From assembly GCF_963675985.1 (NCBI RefSeq), contig NZ_OY780958.1, positions 434,001 through 498,000 of the forward strand: a stretch of 64,000 nucleotides of DNA, in the 5' to 3' direction. The DNA is from an uncultured Roseibium sp. GTDB taxonomy: Bacteria > Pseudomonadota > Alphaproteobacteria > Rhizobiales > Stappiaceae. Below the pieces are notes generated by a model. That model was given only the letters and a program-made list of their open reading frames with translations, was not told where the DNA came from and did no database searches. Every line of letters begins with the position of its first letter. Position 1 is the stretch's first letter. Shown piece after piece: positions 33,794-42,964 of this stretch. The translations under genes were made by a program, and so were the position numbers.

Positions 33794-34576
33794 CTACCGG
33801 AGGTTGGAGGTGGTGGAGTACATTTCATCGGCCGCCTGGATGATGCGCGAGTTCATTTCGTAGGCGCGCTGGGCGGCGATCAGATCGGCGATTTCGGTCA
33901 CCGCGTCCACATTCGCCATTTCCAGGAAATTTTGCTGCAGATCGCCGAATCCGTCGTTGCCGGGGGTGTCGGTCTGAGGCTGTCCGCTGGCTTCGGTTTC
34001 GAGGAACAGGTTGTCGCCGATGGCTTCAAGTCCCGACTTGTTCACGAAGCGGGCAAGTTCGATCTGGCCCAGGTTGACGGTGGCGCCGGCGCCGTCGATC
34101 ACCTGCACATTGCCGTCTGCGGAAATGGTGATGTCCCGGGAATCGTCGGGGATGGTGATTTCCGGCAGGACGCTATAACCGTCGACGGTCACCAGGGTAC
34201 CGTCCGCGTCGCGTTCAAATGAGCCGTCGCGGGTGTAAGCCGTCGTTCCGTCCGGCAGCTGGATCTGGAAAAATCCTTCGCCACGGATCGCGACGTCCAG
34301 TTCCTTGTTGGTCTCTTCGAGGGAGCCTTGCGACATGATGCGGGCGGTTGCCGCGGTCTTCACGCCGGATCCGACCTGAACGCCGGTCGGGACGATCGTG
34401 CCGGCATCCGACGTTTCCGCGCCCATGCGGCGCAGGTTCTGGTAAAGCAGATCCTGAAAATCCGCACGCTGGCGCTTGTAGCCGGTCGTGCGCATGTTGG
34501 CGACGTTGTTCGAGATGACCTCGACATTCAGCTCCTGAGCCTTCATGCCGGTGGCTGCGATATGCAGTGCCTTCAT
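33794..34576 (-). CDS. flgG: Flagellar distal rod protein FlgG
   Basis: 260 residues, the usual length. MKALHIAATGMKAQELNVEVISNNVANMRTTGYKRQRADFQDLLYQ and IRGEGFFQIQLPDG are characteristic, as is the C-terminus NVDAVTEIADLIAAQRAYEMNSRIIQAADEM. It forms the distal rod through the P and L rings. 21 bp after flgF. Confidence 0.96.
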   Translation of the reverse strand: MKALHIAATGMKAQELNVEVISNNVANMRTTGYKRQRADFQDLLYQNLRRMGAETSDAGTIVPTGVQVGSGVKTAATARIMSQGSLEETNKELDVAIRGEGFFQIQLPDGTTAYTRDGSFERDADGTLVTVDGYSVLPEITIPDDSRDITISADGNVQVIDGAGATVNLGQIELARFVNKSGLEAIGDNLFLETEASGQPQTDTPGNDGFGDLQQNFLEMANVDAVTEIADLIAAQRAYEMNSRIIQAADEMYSTTSNLR

Positions 34577-34597
34577 TTGAGTAGTCCTCCGGCGTTA

Positions 34598-35338
34598 TCA
34601 GGCTTCAAGACGGCCAAGGGTGGAGATTGCGTTCTGGCGCAGGTCGTCCGTGTCTTTCATCAGCTTGCTGATGGTTTCGTAGGCGCGGGTGATCTCGATC
34701 ACCCGGCTGATTTCCTCAACGCCCTGCACGTTCGATTGCTCAATGGCGCCCTGGATGACTTTTCCGTTGGTCATCTGCAGGGGCGCTTCGCCGGTGAACA
34801 GCGAATCTCCGACCTGGACGAGTTCCTGCGGATTTTCGAAATTGACCAGTCGGATGGCGCCCCGGTTCCCCTGTTCGGTGGAAATCGTGCCGTCCTCTGC
34901 AATTTCGATCTTGCCGTCTTGCTGAGTGAATGAGACCGGGCCGCCTTCGGTCAGGACCGGTCGGCCTTCGGATGTGACCAGGCGTCCGGTGTTGTCCAGA
35001 TGGAAGGCGCCGTTGCGCGTATAGGCTTCGGACCCGTCGCCCATCTGCACGACGAAAAAGCCTTCTCCCTTGACGGCCACATCAAGGTCGTTGCCGGTCA
35101 TCTTGATGCTGCCGGCCTCGAAGTTGGTCCGCGTGCCATAGTCGTGAACGTAAGAGAGAGAGCGGTCCGGGCGTTGAAACTCCGACGCCTCGGCGACGGG
35201 CATAATGTACTCCTCGAACAGCATTCTCTGCGACTTGAAGCCCGTCGTGTTGATGTTCGCCATGTTGTTGGCGACCACGTCGAGCTGATTCCGCAAAGCG
35301 GACTGGCGCGACAGGGCAATAAGCTGCGCATTCTCCAT
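34598..35338 (-). CDS. flgF: Flagellar proximal rod protein FlgF
   Basis: 246 residues from the ATG at 35338, preceded by AAGGGA. The open frame reaches 35503, but those 55 codons lie in the promoter. MENAQLIALSRQSALRNQLDVVANNMANINTTGFK and VKGEGFFVVQMGDG identify FlgF. First gene of flgFGAH, downstream of the sigma-54 site at 35407. Confidence 0.95.
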   Translation of the reverse strand: MENAQLIALSRQSALRNQLDVVANNMANINTTGFKSQRMLFEEYIMPVAEASEFQRPDRSLSYVHDYGTRTNFEAGSIKMTGNDLDVAVKGEGFFVVQMGDGSEAYTRNGAFHLDNTGRLVTSEGRPVLTEGGPVSFTQQDGKIEIAEDGTISTEQGNRGAIRLVNFENPQELVQVGDSLFTGEAPLQMTNGKVIQGAIEQSNVQGVEEISRVIEITRAYETISKLMKDTDDLRQNAISTLGRLEA

Positions 35339-35406
35339 ATTAACAGTTCCCTTTGCTCCCCGGTGGACCTTCGAACTCCCCAGAACGTCGGCCCGTTTAC
35401 CTCTTT

Positions 35407-35421
35407 GCAGGGAGTGTGCCA
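35407..35421 (-). promoter_or_regulatory. Sigma-54 promoter of flgFGAH
   Basis: On the minus strand TGGCACACTCCCTGC: TGGCAC at -24, TGC at -12 and 10-nt spacing. It lies 69 bp before the flgF start. It also excludes the longer flgF frame, which would read across it. Confidence 0.85.
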
Positions 35422-35530
35422 GTTTATAAGTTATTGAAATATATGAATATAGAAAGCGGAGAGGGGGGCTGACCGGTAAAGGTTTCCGGCAGAAATTAAC
35501 CAATTGGCAATTTTTGCCGGGTTGCGGCCG

Positions 35531-35556
35531 TTAACCTTTTGGTAACCACTGGTTAA
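35531..35556. promoter_or_regulatory. Tandem CtrA-type half-sites, flgF / fliL divergent region
   Basis: TTAACCTTTTGGTAACCACTGGTTAACC: TTAA, GTAA and TTAA spaced by N7 twice, so three half-sites in an exact 11-nt period; a fourth TTAA follows at about 35560. Two adjacent CtrA boxes with a shared imperfect middle half are likely. They lie 60-85 bp before fliL. Confidence 0.6.
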
Positions 35557-35615
35557 CCATTAACTCTTTAGAAACTTATAACGCGCGTGAGCGTGTAGAG
35601 GACTCGGGGAACTGA

Positions 35616-36131
35616 ATGGCCGACGAAAATGCCCAGGTCGACGAAGACGAGGGCGCCGATGAGGGGGCCGGCGGCGGCAAGAAGAAAAAGCTGATCCTCT
35701 TCGGCGGTATCGGTCTTGTCGTGCTCCTGGCTGCTGGGGCAGGAGGATATTTCTTCTTCATGTCAGGCGGCGATGCGCCCAGGTCGGATGCGTCCGGAGG
35801 GCAGCCGGGGGAACAGGAAGCCCAGAAACCGGTGGTGTTCTACGATCTGCCGGAAATGACCGTGAACCTGGCGACCGAAGGGCGGACCACGTATCTGAAG
35901 GTGCGTATTGCCCTTGAGGTCGAAAACCGGGCAATGATCGATCAGATCCAGCCGTATCTGCCCCGTATTCTCGATGCTTTCCAGATCTATCTGCGAGAGC
36001 TCCGTCCCGCGGATCTAGAAGGATCCGCCGGTTTGTTTCGTCTGAAGGAAGAATTGCTCAGGCGCATCAATCTGTCCGTATATCCGGCGCATGTCGACGG
36101 GGTCCTATTCAAGGAAATCCTTGTTCAGTAA
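35616..36131 (+). CDS. fliL: Flagellar basal body protein FliL
   Basis: 171 residues. An acidic N-terminal tail, one membrane helix at about 29-50 (LILFGGIGLVVLLAAGAGGYFFF), then a periplasmic domain with FYDLPEMTVNLATEGRTTYLKVRIALEVEN and the final VLFKEILVQ. It stabilises the stator-rotor interface. First gene of fliL-fliM-DUF6468-motE; 9 bp before fliM. Confidence 0.93.
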   Translation: MADENAQVDEDEGADEGAGGGKKKKLILFGGIGLVVLLAAGAGGYFFFMSGGDAPRSDASGGQPGEQEAQKPVVFYDLPEMTVNLATEGRTTYLKVRIALEVENRAMIDQIQPYLPRILDAFQIYLRELRPADLEGSAGLFRLKEELLRRINLSVYPAHVDGVLFKEILVQ

Positions 36132-36140
36132 TGGTGCGAA

Positions 36141-37373
36141 ATGGCTGACGAAGACGACGATCTGTCCGAAGAAGATATGGCCGATGCCTGGGGTGCGGCA
36201 CTTGCCGAACAGGGCGCAGGCGGCGACGAAGACGACGATCTAGCGGCCGCCTGGGGGGCGGCGCTGGAAGAGCAGGGGGCGGGAAGCTCCGACGATATGG
36301 CTGCGCAATGGGCGGCCATGATCGACGACAGCGAGCCGGATCTCGAAAACGCGACCCGCGGTGCCGACCGTGTTCTCAACCAGGAGGAAATCGACAACCT
36401 CCTGGGGTTCAATATCGAGGACACGATCGCCGGCGACCAGAGCGGTATCCGCGCCCTGATCAACTCGGCAATGGTGTCCTACGAACGCCTGCCGATGCTT
36501 GAAATCGTGTTCGACAGGCTTGTGCGCCTGACGACCACCTCATTGAGAAACTTTACCTCCGACAACGTCGAGGTGTCGCTCGATTCCATCAGTTCGGTGC
36601 GTTTCGGCGATTACCTGAATTCCATTCCGCTGCCCGCCATTCTCGGCGTCTTCAAGGCGGAGGAATGGGACGGGTTCGGGATGGTCACGGTCGAATCGAG
36701 CCTGATTTATTCGATCATCGACGTGCTTCTGGGCGGGGGGCGCGGCACGAGTGCGGTGCGCGTGGAAGGCAGGCCCTATACCACTATCGAAACCAACCTC
36801 GTGCAGCAGATGGTGGCTCTGATCCTGCAGGATGCGGAGCAGGCATTCGCGCCGCTGTCGCCGGTTCACTTCAACCTCGAACGGCTTGAAACCAATCCGA
36901 GGTTCGCGGCGATTTCGCGCCCGGCGAACGCCGCCATCCTGGTCGAACTGCGGATCGACATGGAAGATCGCGGCGGCACCGTCGAGATCATGATGCCCTA
37001 TGCAACGCTGGAGCCGATTCGCGATCTGCTGCTCCAGATGTTCATGGGCGAGAAGTTCGGCCGCGATCCGATCTGGGAAGGGCACCTCGCAACCGAGATT
37101 CACTCAGCGGAAGTTGAGGTGGATGCGGTCCTTTACGAGACCTATCTGCCGCTCGGACGGGTTCTCAGTCTGGATGTTGGGCAAACATTGGTTTTCGACG
37201 TCGACCCGGCGGACCCGGTCACGATAAAATGCGGCAACGTTCCACTGACCGAAGGAACGCTTGGGAAAGTCGATGATTCGATTGCGATCCGTGTCGCCAA
37301 GAACCTTCGCAAACCCAAAATGACCCTGGCTGCTTTCGAGCGCGCTATGCAAAACGAGATGGAGGTATCATGA
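36141..37373 (+). CDS. fliM: Flagellar motor switch protein FliM with repeated N-terminal extension
   Basis: 410 residues; enteric FliM is 334. The CheY-docking-type motif LNQEEIDNLLGF, normally at the very start, begins at residue 79. Before it lie three acidic, tryptophan-bearing repeats: MADAWGAALAEQGAG (13-27), LAAAWGAALEEQGAG (34-48), and a shorter MAAQWAAMIDD (53-63). The middle domain (LTTTSLRNFTSDNVEVSLDSISSVRFGDY) and C-terminal SpoA domain (LPLGRVLSLDVGQTLVF) are normal. FliN, usually adjacent, is not in the window. The stop overlaps the next start (ATGA). Confidence 0.95.
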   Translation: MADEDDDLSEEDMADAWGAALAEQGAGGDEDDDLAAAWGAALEEQGAGSSDDMAAQWAAMIDDSEPDLENATRGADRVLNQEEIDNLLGFNIEDTIAGDQSGIRALINSAMVSYERLPMLEIVFDRLVRLTTTSLRNFTSDNVEVSLDSISSVRFGDYLNSIPLPAILGVFKAEEWDGFGMVTVESSLIYSIIDVLLGGGRGTSAVRVEGRPYTTIETNLVQQMVALILQDAEQAFAPLSPVHFNLERLETNPRFAAISRPANAAILVELRIDMEDRGGTVEIMMPYATLEPIRDLLLQMFMGEKFGRDPIWEGHLATEIHSAEVEVDAVLYETYLPLGRVLSLDVGQTLVFDVDPADPVTIKCGNVPLTEGTLGKVDDSIAIRVAKNLRKPKMTLAAFERAMQNEMEVS

Positions 37374-37915
37374 GCACCCCACCGGTCGGAATGATTATAG
37401 AAGGCCTGGTTGCGATTCTGCTTTTGGTAACCATCGCGTATTGCTGGATCTTGAACTCGCGGCTGCAGAGATTACGTGCCGATGAAGAAACTCTCAGGGC
37501 GACGATCTCCGAGTTGATGACGGCAACCGAAATTGCCGAACGCGCCATCCTCGGACTGAAAGCGACGGCGAGCGAAGCCGACCAGTCCCTTGGGAACCGT
37601 TTGAACCAGGCTGAGAAAATGTCGAACGCACTTGCGGCTCAGGTCGTGAAGGGTGAGGAAGTCTTCACCCGTATCAGTCAGATCGCCGAAGCGGCCAACA
37701 GGTCGTCCGTGCAGCGGGAGGCCTATGCGCATGCGCCGCAGCCGGCTCCCATGCCCGTGCAAATGCCGCAAATGCCGCAAATGTCCGCTCCGACCATGCA
37801 AGACCCGGCCCCGCGGGGCCGCGCACCGCGAGCGGACGATATCCGAAGCGCCGCAGCTGAGGCGACGGCCCGGCTTGAGCAGTTCCGAAGGCGTTCCGGA
37901 GGCACTGCTGCATGA
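37370..37915 (+). CDS. DUF6468 flagellar-locus protein
   Basis: 181 residues: one membrane helix at about 10-28 (IEGLVAILLLVTIAYCWIL), a coiled coil at about 30-110, and a Pro/Met-rich segment with repeated MPxQMPQMPQM near 125-140. The N-terminal part matches DUF6468, found between fliM and motE in alphaproteobacterial clusters. Function unknown. ATGA overlaps join it to both fliM and motE, so the stoichiometry of these products is likely linked. Confidence 0.8.
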   Translation: MSTPPVGMIIEGLVAILLLVTIAYCWILNSRLQRLRADEETLRATISELMTATEIAERAILGLKATASEADQSLGNRLNQAEKMSNALAAQVVKGEEVFTRISQIAEAANRSSVQREAYAHAPQPAPMPVQMPQMPQMSAPTMQDPAPRGRAPRADDIRSAAAEATARLEQFRRRSGGTAA

Positions 37916-38640
37916 ACATCCGCCTGCTTCCTGTGGTTGGAATCTCAGCCAGCGCCCTTTTGGCGCTGAAGCTGCTTGGCCTGGTGATCGGCCCGGTAGC
38001 CAATGTGGTTCCGATCGAGGGAGCGGTCGCTCAGGAATCGACGCCCGGCCAGCAGGCGGCGCCCGAAACCCCGCAAGGGACGCCGCCCGATGGCGAAGCG
38101 ACGGTGGCCATGCCAGCCGATGGTGCGGATGGCAATGCGCCGGCCGAAGATGTGCCGGTGTTGCCTGAATCGTTGGAAATCGGTGGATCGGCGGCGGAGC
38201 GCGCCGTCCTGGAGAGCCTCGGAAAACGCCGGCAGGACCTCGAGAAACAGCGGGGACAGCTGGATCTCAGGGAAAAGCTCCTGCAGGCGACGGAGGAGCG
38301 CATCCAGAAGCGTGTGGAAGAGCTGAAAAAGCTTGAAAAGCAGATCGAGGGCGCGGTCGAGGAGAAACGCAAGCAGGATGAAAGCGAGATCGCGGGTCTC
38401 GTGACCATGTATGAGAGCATGAAGCCCAAGGACGCCGCGCGTATTTTCGACCGTTTGAGCATGCCGGTGTTGCTGAAGGTGGTGCGCCAGATGAAGCCGC
38501 GCAAAATGGCCGATATTCTCGGCAAAATGTCCTCGGAAGCGGCGGAGCGCCTGACCGTCGCTATCGCGAGCAGTGCGGATGAACCGGTCTCGGAAACGAA
38601 GCAGATGCAGGCAGAATTGCCGAAAATCCGCTCAAACTAG
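37912..38640 (+). CDS. MotE-family motor chaperone
   Basis: 242 residues. A signal anchor at about 8-30, a low-complexity periplasmic linker (35-90), a coiled coil at about 100-150 (KRRQDLEKQRGQLDLREKLL), then the MgtE-N-like domain, MYESMKPKDAARIFDRLSMPVLLKVVRQMKPRKMADILGKMSSEAAERLT. In Sinorhizobium MotE assists the periplasmic motor protein MotC. motC was not recognised in the window, but the next gene encodes a large exported protein that may take a similar place; that is inference. Confidence 0.85.
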   Translation: MNIRLLPVVGISASALLALKLLGLVIGPVANVVPIEGAVAQESTPGQQAAPETPQGTPPDGEATVAMPADGADGNAPAEDVPVLPESLEIGGSAAERAVLESLGKRRQDLEKQRGQLDLREKLLQATEERIQKRVEELKKLEKQIEGAVEEKRKQDESEIAGLVTMYESMKPKDAARIFDRLSMPVLLKVVRQMKPRKMADILGKMSSEAAERLTVAIASSADEPVSETKQMQAELPKIRSN

Positions 38641-38729
38641 TCGAATCGGCGCTTTTCGGCAGTCGGCGTAAGGCCGCGTTAATCCGGCCAAAATAACGTA
38701 AAACAGGTGGCATCCGAAGGAAAAACTCC

Positions 38730-41700
38730 GTGCTGAAGCACATATGGAAACGCGGTAAGACGCGGGGAGAACCCCAGCGCCCGAGACGTCTGGCAATCTG
38801 CCTGATGTCCGCGTTCCTGTGTGCATTTTCGATGTCGGTTCAACTCGCCGTTTCCCCGGCCGCCAAGGCACAGTCCCTGGAGCCGGTGGATCTCCAGGTC
38901 CAGGCCAAGCAAGGCTATGGCCGCATGGTCCTTACCTTCAAGGATCGGACCCTTCTTCCGGTCTACGATGCCGTCATCACCGGCGGTGTGTTGAGGATTT
39001 CCTTTGAAGATCCGATCGATATCAATGTCGACGACGTGCCGCTCGACCTCAGCGATTACATCACGATTGCCCGCCGGGATCCGGATGGCAGTGCGATCCG
39101 CTTTGCTCTTAAGGGCCAGTTTCAGATCAATACGCTGGAAGCGGGTGAGAAGCTGTTCGTGGACATTCTGCCCTCCAACTGGCAGGGCCTTCCGCCGGGA
39201 CTTCCCGATGACGTGGTGCGTGAACTCGCCAAGCGTGCGGAAGCGGCCATGCGCAAGGTTCGCGCTCTGGAGCAGGCCCGGTTGAAAGTGAAGGAGGGGC
39301 CTCAGGTTACCCTTCACATCGGTGAGCATCCGACCTTCACCCGGCTGGTGTTCGACTGGACGGTGCGTTTCGATACCGCCTTCGTGCGCGAGGACGATAT
39401 CGTCAAGGTGACGTTTAACCATCCCGCCCAGCTCGATGTCTCCGACCTGCGCGCGCATTTGCCTCAAGGGGTCGTGGATGCCACGTCTTTCCTGGACAAA
39501 GGAAAGCTGAAGTTCCTGATGCGGATTGATCCTTCGGTGGATATCCGCGCCTTCCGGGAAGACCAGACCTATGTCATCGACGTCACGCCGGAACGGATGG
39601 AACCGCGAGATCCGGCCAATGAGCTGATCAATGCGGAATTGAACTCGGGCACCGGCGGTACGGGACAGCAAATGATTACTGCGCCCGGCGTCCGCAATAC
39701 GAATGAAGCCTCCGGGCCGGAAACCTCCGCGGACGTTACGGCACCACCGGAGGCACAGACCGGGCCGGTTCAGGATGAAACCGCGCTGGCGATGGTTCCT
39801 TTCAATGTTGAGCCGGGAGCGGCCGGAGCCGAGCCAGCCGCATCGTCTCCGCCGGCGGAGACTGTTCCGTCGACGCCGGTCCCGCCGAAAAACGAGACGA
39901 CCGGCGACGTTCCGGCGAACCCGGCTCCGGTTCAGGGTACGCAGGACGCGGCCGGGCCGAAAACCGACGAAGCCGCGGCAAAACCTGCATCGGCAGCGGC
40001 TGCGGAGCCTGTCCCGGCAACGCCGAAGCCGAAGCCGGCCATGGCCGAGGACACGGCAGCGGCGGAGACCGCTCCGCCGAACGCGACGGCCGGCGCGCCG
40101 GAAACAGAACCGGCCGCTCCACAGGCCGAAGTTATGCCGGCTCCGCAATCCGCCGACCCTGCGCTGGCCGGGAGCACGGACGAGCCGGCACCTGCCGTGG
40201 CAGACGCAACTCAGGTCCCGCCTGCGGCAGCCGAGCCGGAAGCCGCTCCCCAGCCCGTAGCCGGCCCAGTACCGGGCCCAGTACAGGGCCCAGTACCCGG
40301 CACCGAAACCGGGAGCCGACCGGAAGGGACGGAGCAACTGGAAATGGCAGCGCCGGAACCGGTCGAGGTCGCCCCTGCCGAGCCTGATGCAAATCCGGGT
40401 GAGGCCGTTCCCCCTGCCGTGGTGCTCAACGACAGGCCAGGCAGTGAGAGTGTCTGGCGGGCGCATGGCGGTGCGGAGATTCCCAATTCCCCCGAAACCC
40501 CGCCCGATGATTTCGCAGAAGAAGTGCGCAATTTCGTTTCGGCCGAAGCGCGGCGCATCGGTAAGACAGTTCGGGTCGTGTTTCCGTTCGTGGAGCCGGT
40601 GTCCAGCGCCGTCTTCCGGCGCAACAACAGCATCTGGATGATTTTCGATACGGACGCGACCATCGATATCAGGGGCATGGTCTCGGCCTTGTCCGATACG
40701 GCCTCCAACATCGAGGTGGAGCAGCGCGACGGCTATCAGATCCTGCGCATGGACATGAACGATCCCGTGCTGGCAACGGTCGGACTGGATGGCAACGCCT
40801 GGAGCCTCGTCATCGGAGACATGATCCTGGAGCCGTCCATTCCGCTGAAGATGGAGCGCAATGTCCGTGGCGACGGTGGGTCTGTCCTGAGGGTTCTCTA
40901 TAAGGATCCGCAGAATATCCGAGAGATCGAGGATCCGTTCGTCGGCGACAAGATCTCCATCGTGACCGGCTTCGGGCCGCCCCGTGGGCTGCTCAAGCCG
41001 CAGAAATTCGTCGACCTGAACGTTCTGAGCTCGGCGCAGGGCATTGCCATCGTGTCGCATTCCGACGGTGTCAGCATGAAGCTGCTCGGCGATGATGTGA
41101 TCATCGAGAAGACAGGCGGTCTCTCCCTGTCCAATCGCCATCTGCGCGGCGGCACGGCGGCATTCAATTCCATCGTCGATCCGAACGAACCGGGGTATGT
41201 GGAGTTCGTGTCGCTGACGACGGAGGGGCCGGCGACCTATTCCGAACGTCTGCATATGCTTCAGGACAACTTGAGCAAGACGCCGGAAGGGCAGCGGCGG
41301 AAGGCTCTGATGGACCTTGCCCGGTTCTATCTGGCGCACCAGTTCGCCCAGGAGGCGCTCGGCCTCATGCGCCTTGCTATTGAAGAGGATCCGGCGCTGG
41401 CCCAGGACAGCTCCTACAACCTCATGATGGGCGCGGCCCAAACAATGGCGCATCACTTCAAGGATGCCTACGATCATCTGAACCGGCCGGATCTGAAAAA
41501 CAGTCCGGATGCCGCCGTGTGGCAGACCATTGTCGCGGTCGCACTGCACGAATGGACCGAAGCGAGGATCGCCATGCCGCGCGGGCGGGCTGTTGTCGGC
41601 AACTATCCCAAGACCATACAGGCGGAATTCAATCTCGCGGCGGCGCAAGCCATGGTCGAGGCGAATGACTTCGGTGTCGCGAACTCGGTGCTGGCGGAAA

Positions 41701-42929
41701 TCGAACCCAGCGAGGTGACCAGTTCGCAGGCCGCGCGTTACGATATTCTGCGCGGCCGTGTCGCGGATGCCTCGGGCCGCTCCCAGGAAGCGCTCTCTGC
41801 CTTCGATTTCGTCGCGAAATCGGAAGACCGGCCGCGGGCGGCGGAGGCCGAATATCGGGCCCTGCGGATCCGCTACCGGGACGGGGAGATCGATATCGAC
41901 GAGGCGATCGATCAGCTCGCCGGCCTTGCCACCTCCTGGCGCGGGGATGAAATCGAACTCAAGACCCTTCGTTTCCTGTCGCAGCTTTATGCGGAAAAGG
42001 GGCAGTACCGGGAGGCTTTCGAGGCCATGAAGTCCGCGGTCCAGGCAAATCCGGATTCCGATACGACCCGGCTGCTGCAGGAGGAAATGAACGGTTTGTT
42101 CGCATCTCTGTTCCTGGACGGCAAGGCGGACGAGATGGATCCGGTCAAGGCGCTGGCGCTGTTTTATGATTTCCGGGAAATGACCCCGATCGGGCGCCAG
42201 GGCGACGAAATGGTCCGCCTGCTGGCCAAGCGGCTGGTCGAGGTGGATCTCCTGGATCAGGCTATCGGCCTTCTGCGCCATCAGGTGGACAATCGCCTGA
42301 AAGGAGCGGCGCGGGCGCAGATCGCAGCGGACCTTTCCGCACTCTATCTTGCCGATCGCAGGCCGGATGAAGCGCTGCGTGTTCTCAACCTGACCCGGCA
42401 GGCGAGCCTGCCGTCCACGCTGGAGCGCCAGAGGAACATCGTCGAGGCGCGGGCGCTTACGGCCAGTGGACGTCCGGACCTGGCTCTGGAACTGGTGCGC
42501 AACATGCGCGGCAGCGACGTTGACCGCCTGCGGGCCGACACGTTCTGGGCGGCGCAGAGCTGGCGTGAAGCCGGTGAACAGCTGGAAGCCATGCACGGGT
42601 CACGCTGGTCCGACACGATCCCGCTCGACGAGATCGAGCGGCGCGACATCCTGCGGGCAGGCATTGCCTATTCTCTGGCCAGTGACCAGCTCAGCCTCAA
42701 CCGCCTGCAGACCAAATATATTGCCAAGATGGCCGACAGCCCCGAGGCGGCGGCCTTCGAAGTGGTCACCCGCCCGATCGACGCACAGGGTGTGGAATTC
42801 CTGGAAGTCGCCAACAAGCTGGCCGATACCGACACGCTTGAAACCTTCCTGGACGAGTACCGGCGCCAGTACATGACGCCGCAGAAGAGCAACGGCGATC
42901 AGGTCGCCGCGACAGCGCCGACCGGTTAG
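38730..42929 (+). CDS. Giant exported AMIN-like / TPR protein in the flagellar operon
   Basis: 1399 residues, GTG start preceded by AAGGA. Signal peptide to about residue 47 (AKA). Residues about 50-300 hold two beta-rich AMIN-like modules (YGRMVLTFKDRTLLPVYDAV and TRLVFDWTVRFDTAFV), a type that binds peptidoglycan or secretin-like parts. Residues about 315-575 are Pro/Ala/Glu-rich and disordered, with a 12-bp DNA repeat. A third beta module lies at about 590-720, and TPR-like helices fill about 830-1290. Large TPR proteins of this kind occur in alphaproteobacterial flagellar loci; function unknown. The role may be in stator or cell-wall anchoring of the motor. Confidence 0.85.
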   Translation: MLKHIWKRGKTRGEPQRPRRLAICLMSAFLCAFSMSVQLAVSPAAKAQSLEPVDLQVQAKQGYGRMVLTFKDRTLLPVYDAVITGGVLRISFEDPIDINVDDVPLDLSDYITIARRDPDGSAIRFALKGQFQINTLEAGEKLFVDILPSNWQGLPPGLPDDVVRELAKRAEAAMRKVRALEQARLKVKEGPQVTLHIGEHPTFTRLVFDWTVRFDTAFVREDDIVKVTFNHPAQLDVSDLRAHLPQGVVDATSFLDKGKLKFLMRIDPSVDIRAFREDQTYVIDVTPERMEPRDPANELINAELNSGTGGTGQQMITAPGVRNTNEASGPETSADVTAPPEAQTGPVQDETALAMVPFNVEPGAAGAEPAASSPPAETVPSTPVPPKNETTGDVPANPAPVQGTQDAAGPKTDEAAAKPASAAAAEPVPATPKPKPAMAEDTAAAETAPPNATAGAPETEPAAPQAEVMPAPQSADPALAGSTDEPAPAVADATQVPPAAAEPEAAPQPVAGPVPGPVQGPVPGTETGSRPEGTEQLEMAAPEPVEVAPAEPDANPGEAVPPAVVLNDRPGSESVWRAHGGAEIPNSPETPPDDFAEEVRNFVSAEARRIGKTVRVVFPFVEPVSSAVFRRNNSIWMIFDTDATIDIRGMVSALSDTASNIEVEQRDGYQILRMDMNDPVLATVGLDGNAWSLVIGDMILEPSIPLKMERNVRGDGGSVLRVLYKDPQNIREIEDPFVGDKISIVTGFGPPRGLLKPQKFVDLNVLSSAQGIAIVSHSDGVSMKLLGDDVIIEKTGGLSLSNRHLRGGTAAFNSIVDPNEPGYVEFVSLTTEGPATYSERLHMLQDNLSKTPEGQRRKALMDLARFYLAHQFAQEALGLMRLAIEEDPALAQDSSYNLMMGAAQTMAHHFKDAYDHLNRPDLKNSPDAAVWQTIVAVALHEWTEARIAMPRGRAVVGNYPKTIQAEFNLAAAQAMVEANDFGVANSVLAEIEPSEVTSSQAARYDILRGRVADASGRSQEALSAFDFVAKSEDRPRAAEAEYRALRIRYRDGEIDIDEAIDQLAGLATSWRGDEIELKTLRFLSQLYAEKGQYREAFEAMKSAVQANPDSDTTRLLQEEMNGLFASLFLDGKADEMDPVKALALFYDFREMTPIGRQGDEMVRLLAKRLVEVDLLDQAIGLLRHQVDNRLKGAARAQIAADLSALYLADRRPDEALRVLNLTRQASLPSTLERQRNIVEARALTASGRPDLALELVRNMRGSDVDRLRADTFWAAQSWREAGEQLEAMHGSRWSDTIPLDEIERRDILRAGIAYSLASDQLSLNRLQTKYIAKMADSPEAAAFEVVTRPIDAQGVEFLEVANKLADTDTLETFLDEYRRQYMTPQKSNGDQVAATAPTG
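40265..40302 (+). repeat. 12-bp tandem repeat (about 3 copies)
   Basis: Units begin at 40267, 40279 and 40291 with CAGTA followed by CCGGGCC, CAGGGCC or CCCGGC. They encode GPVPGPVQGPVPG in the disordered linker of the giant TPR protein. Confidence 0.8.
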
Positions 42930-42964
42930 TCCGATTGGGTTCGCAAGAGGGAACGCGGGCGGGC

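Noticed and set aside
35339..35503. Extended FlgF N-terminus of 55 residues
   Set aside because: It reads across the sigma-54 promoter, and FlgF proteins begin at the MENAQ position.
38679..42596. Open frame of 1305 codons on the minus strand
   Set aside because: Antisense to the TPR gene; Arg/His/Gly-rich translation with no family features. The plus-strand protein has signal peptide, AMIN-like and TPR parts.
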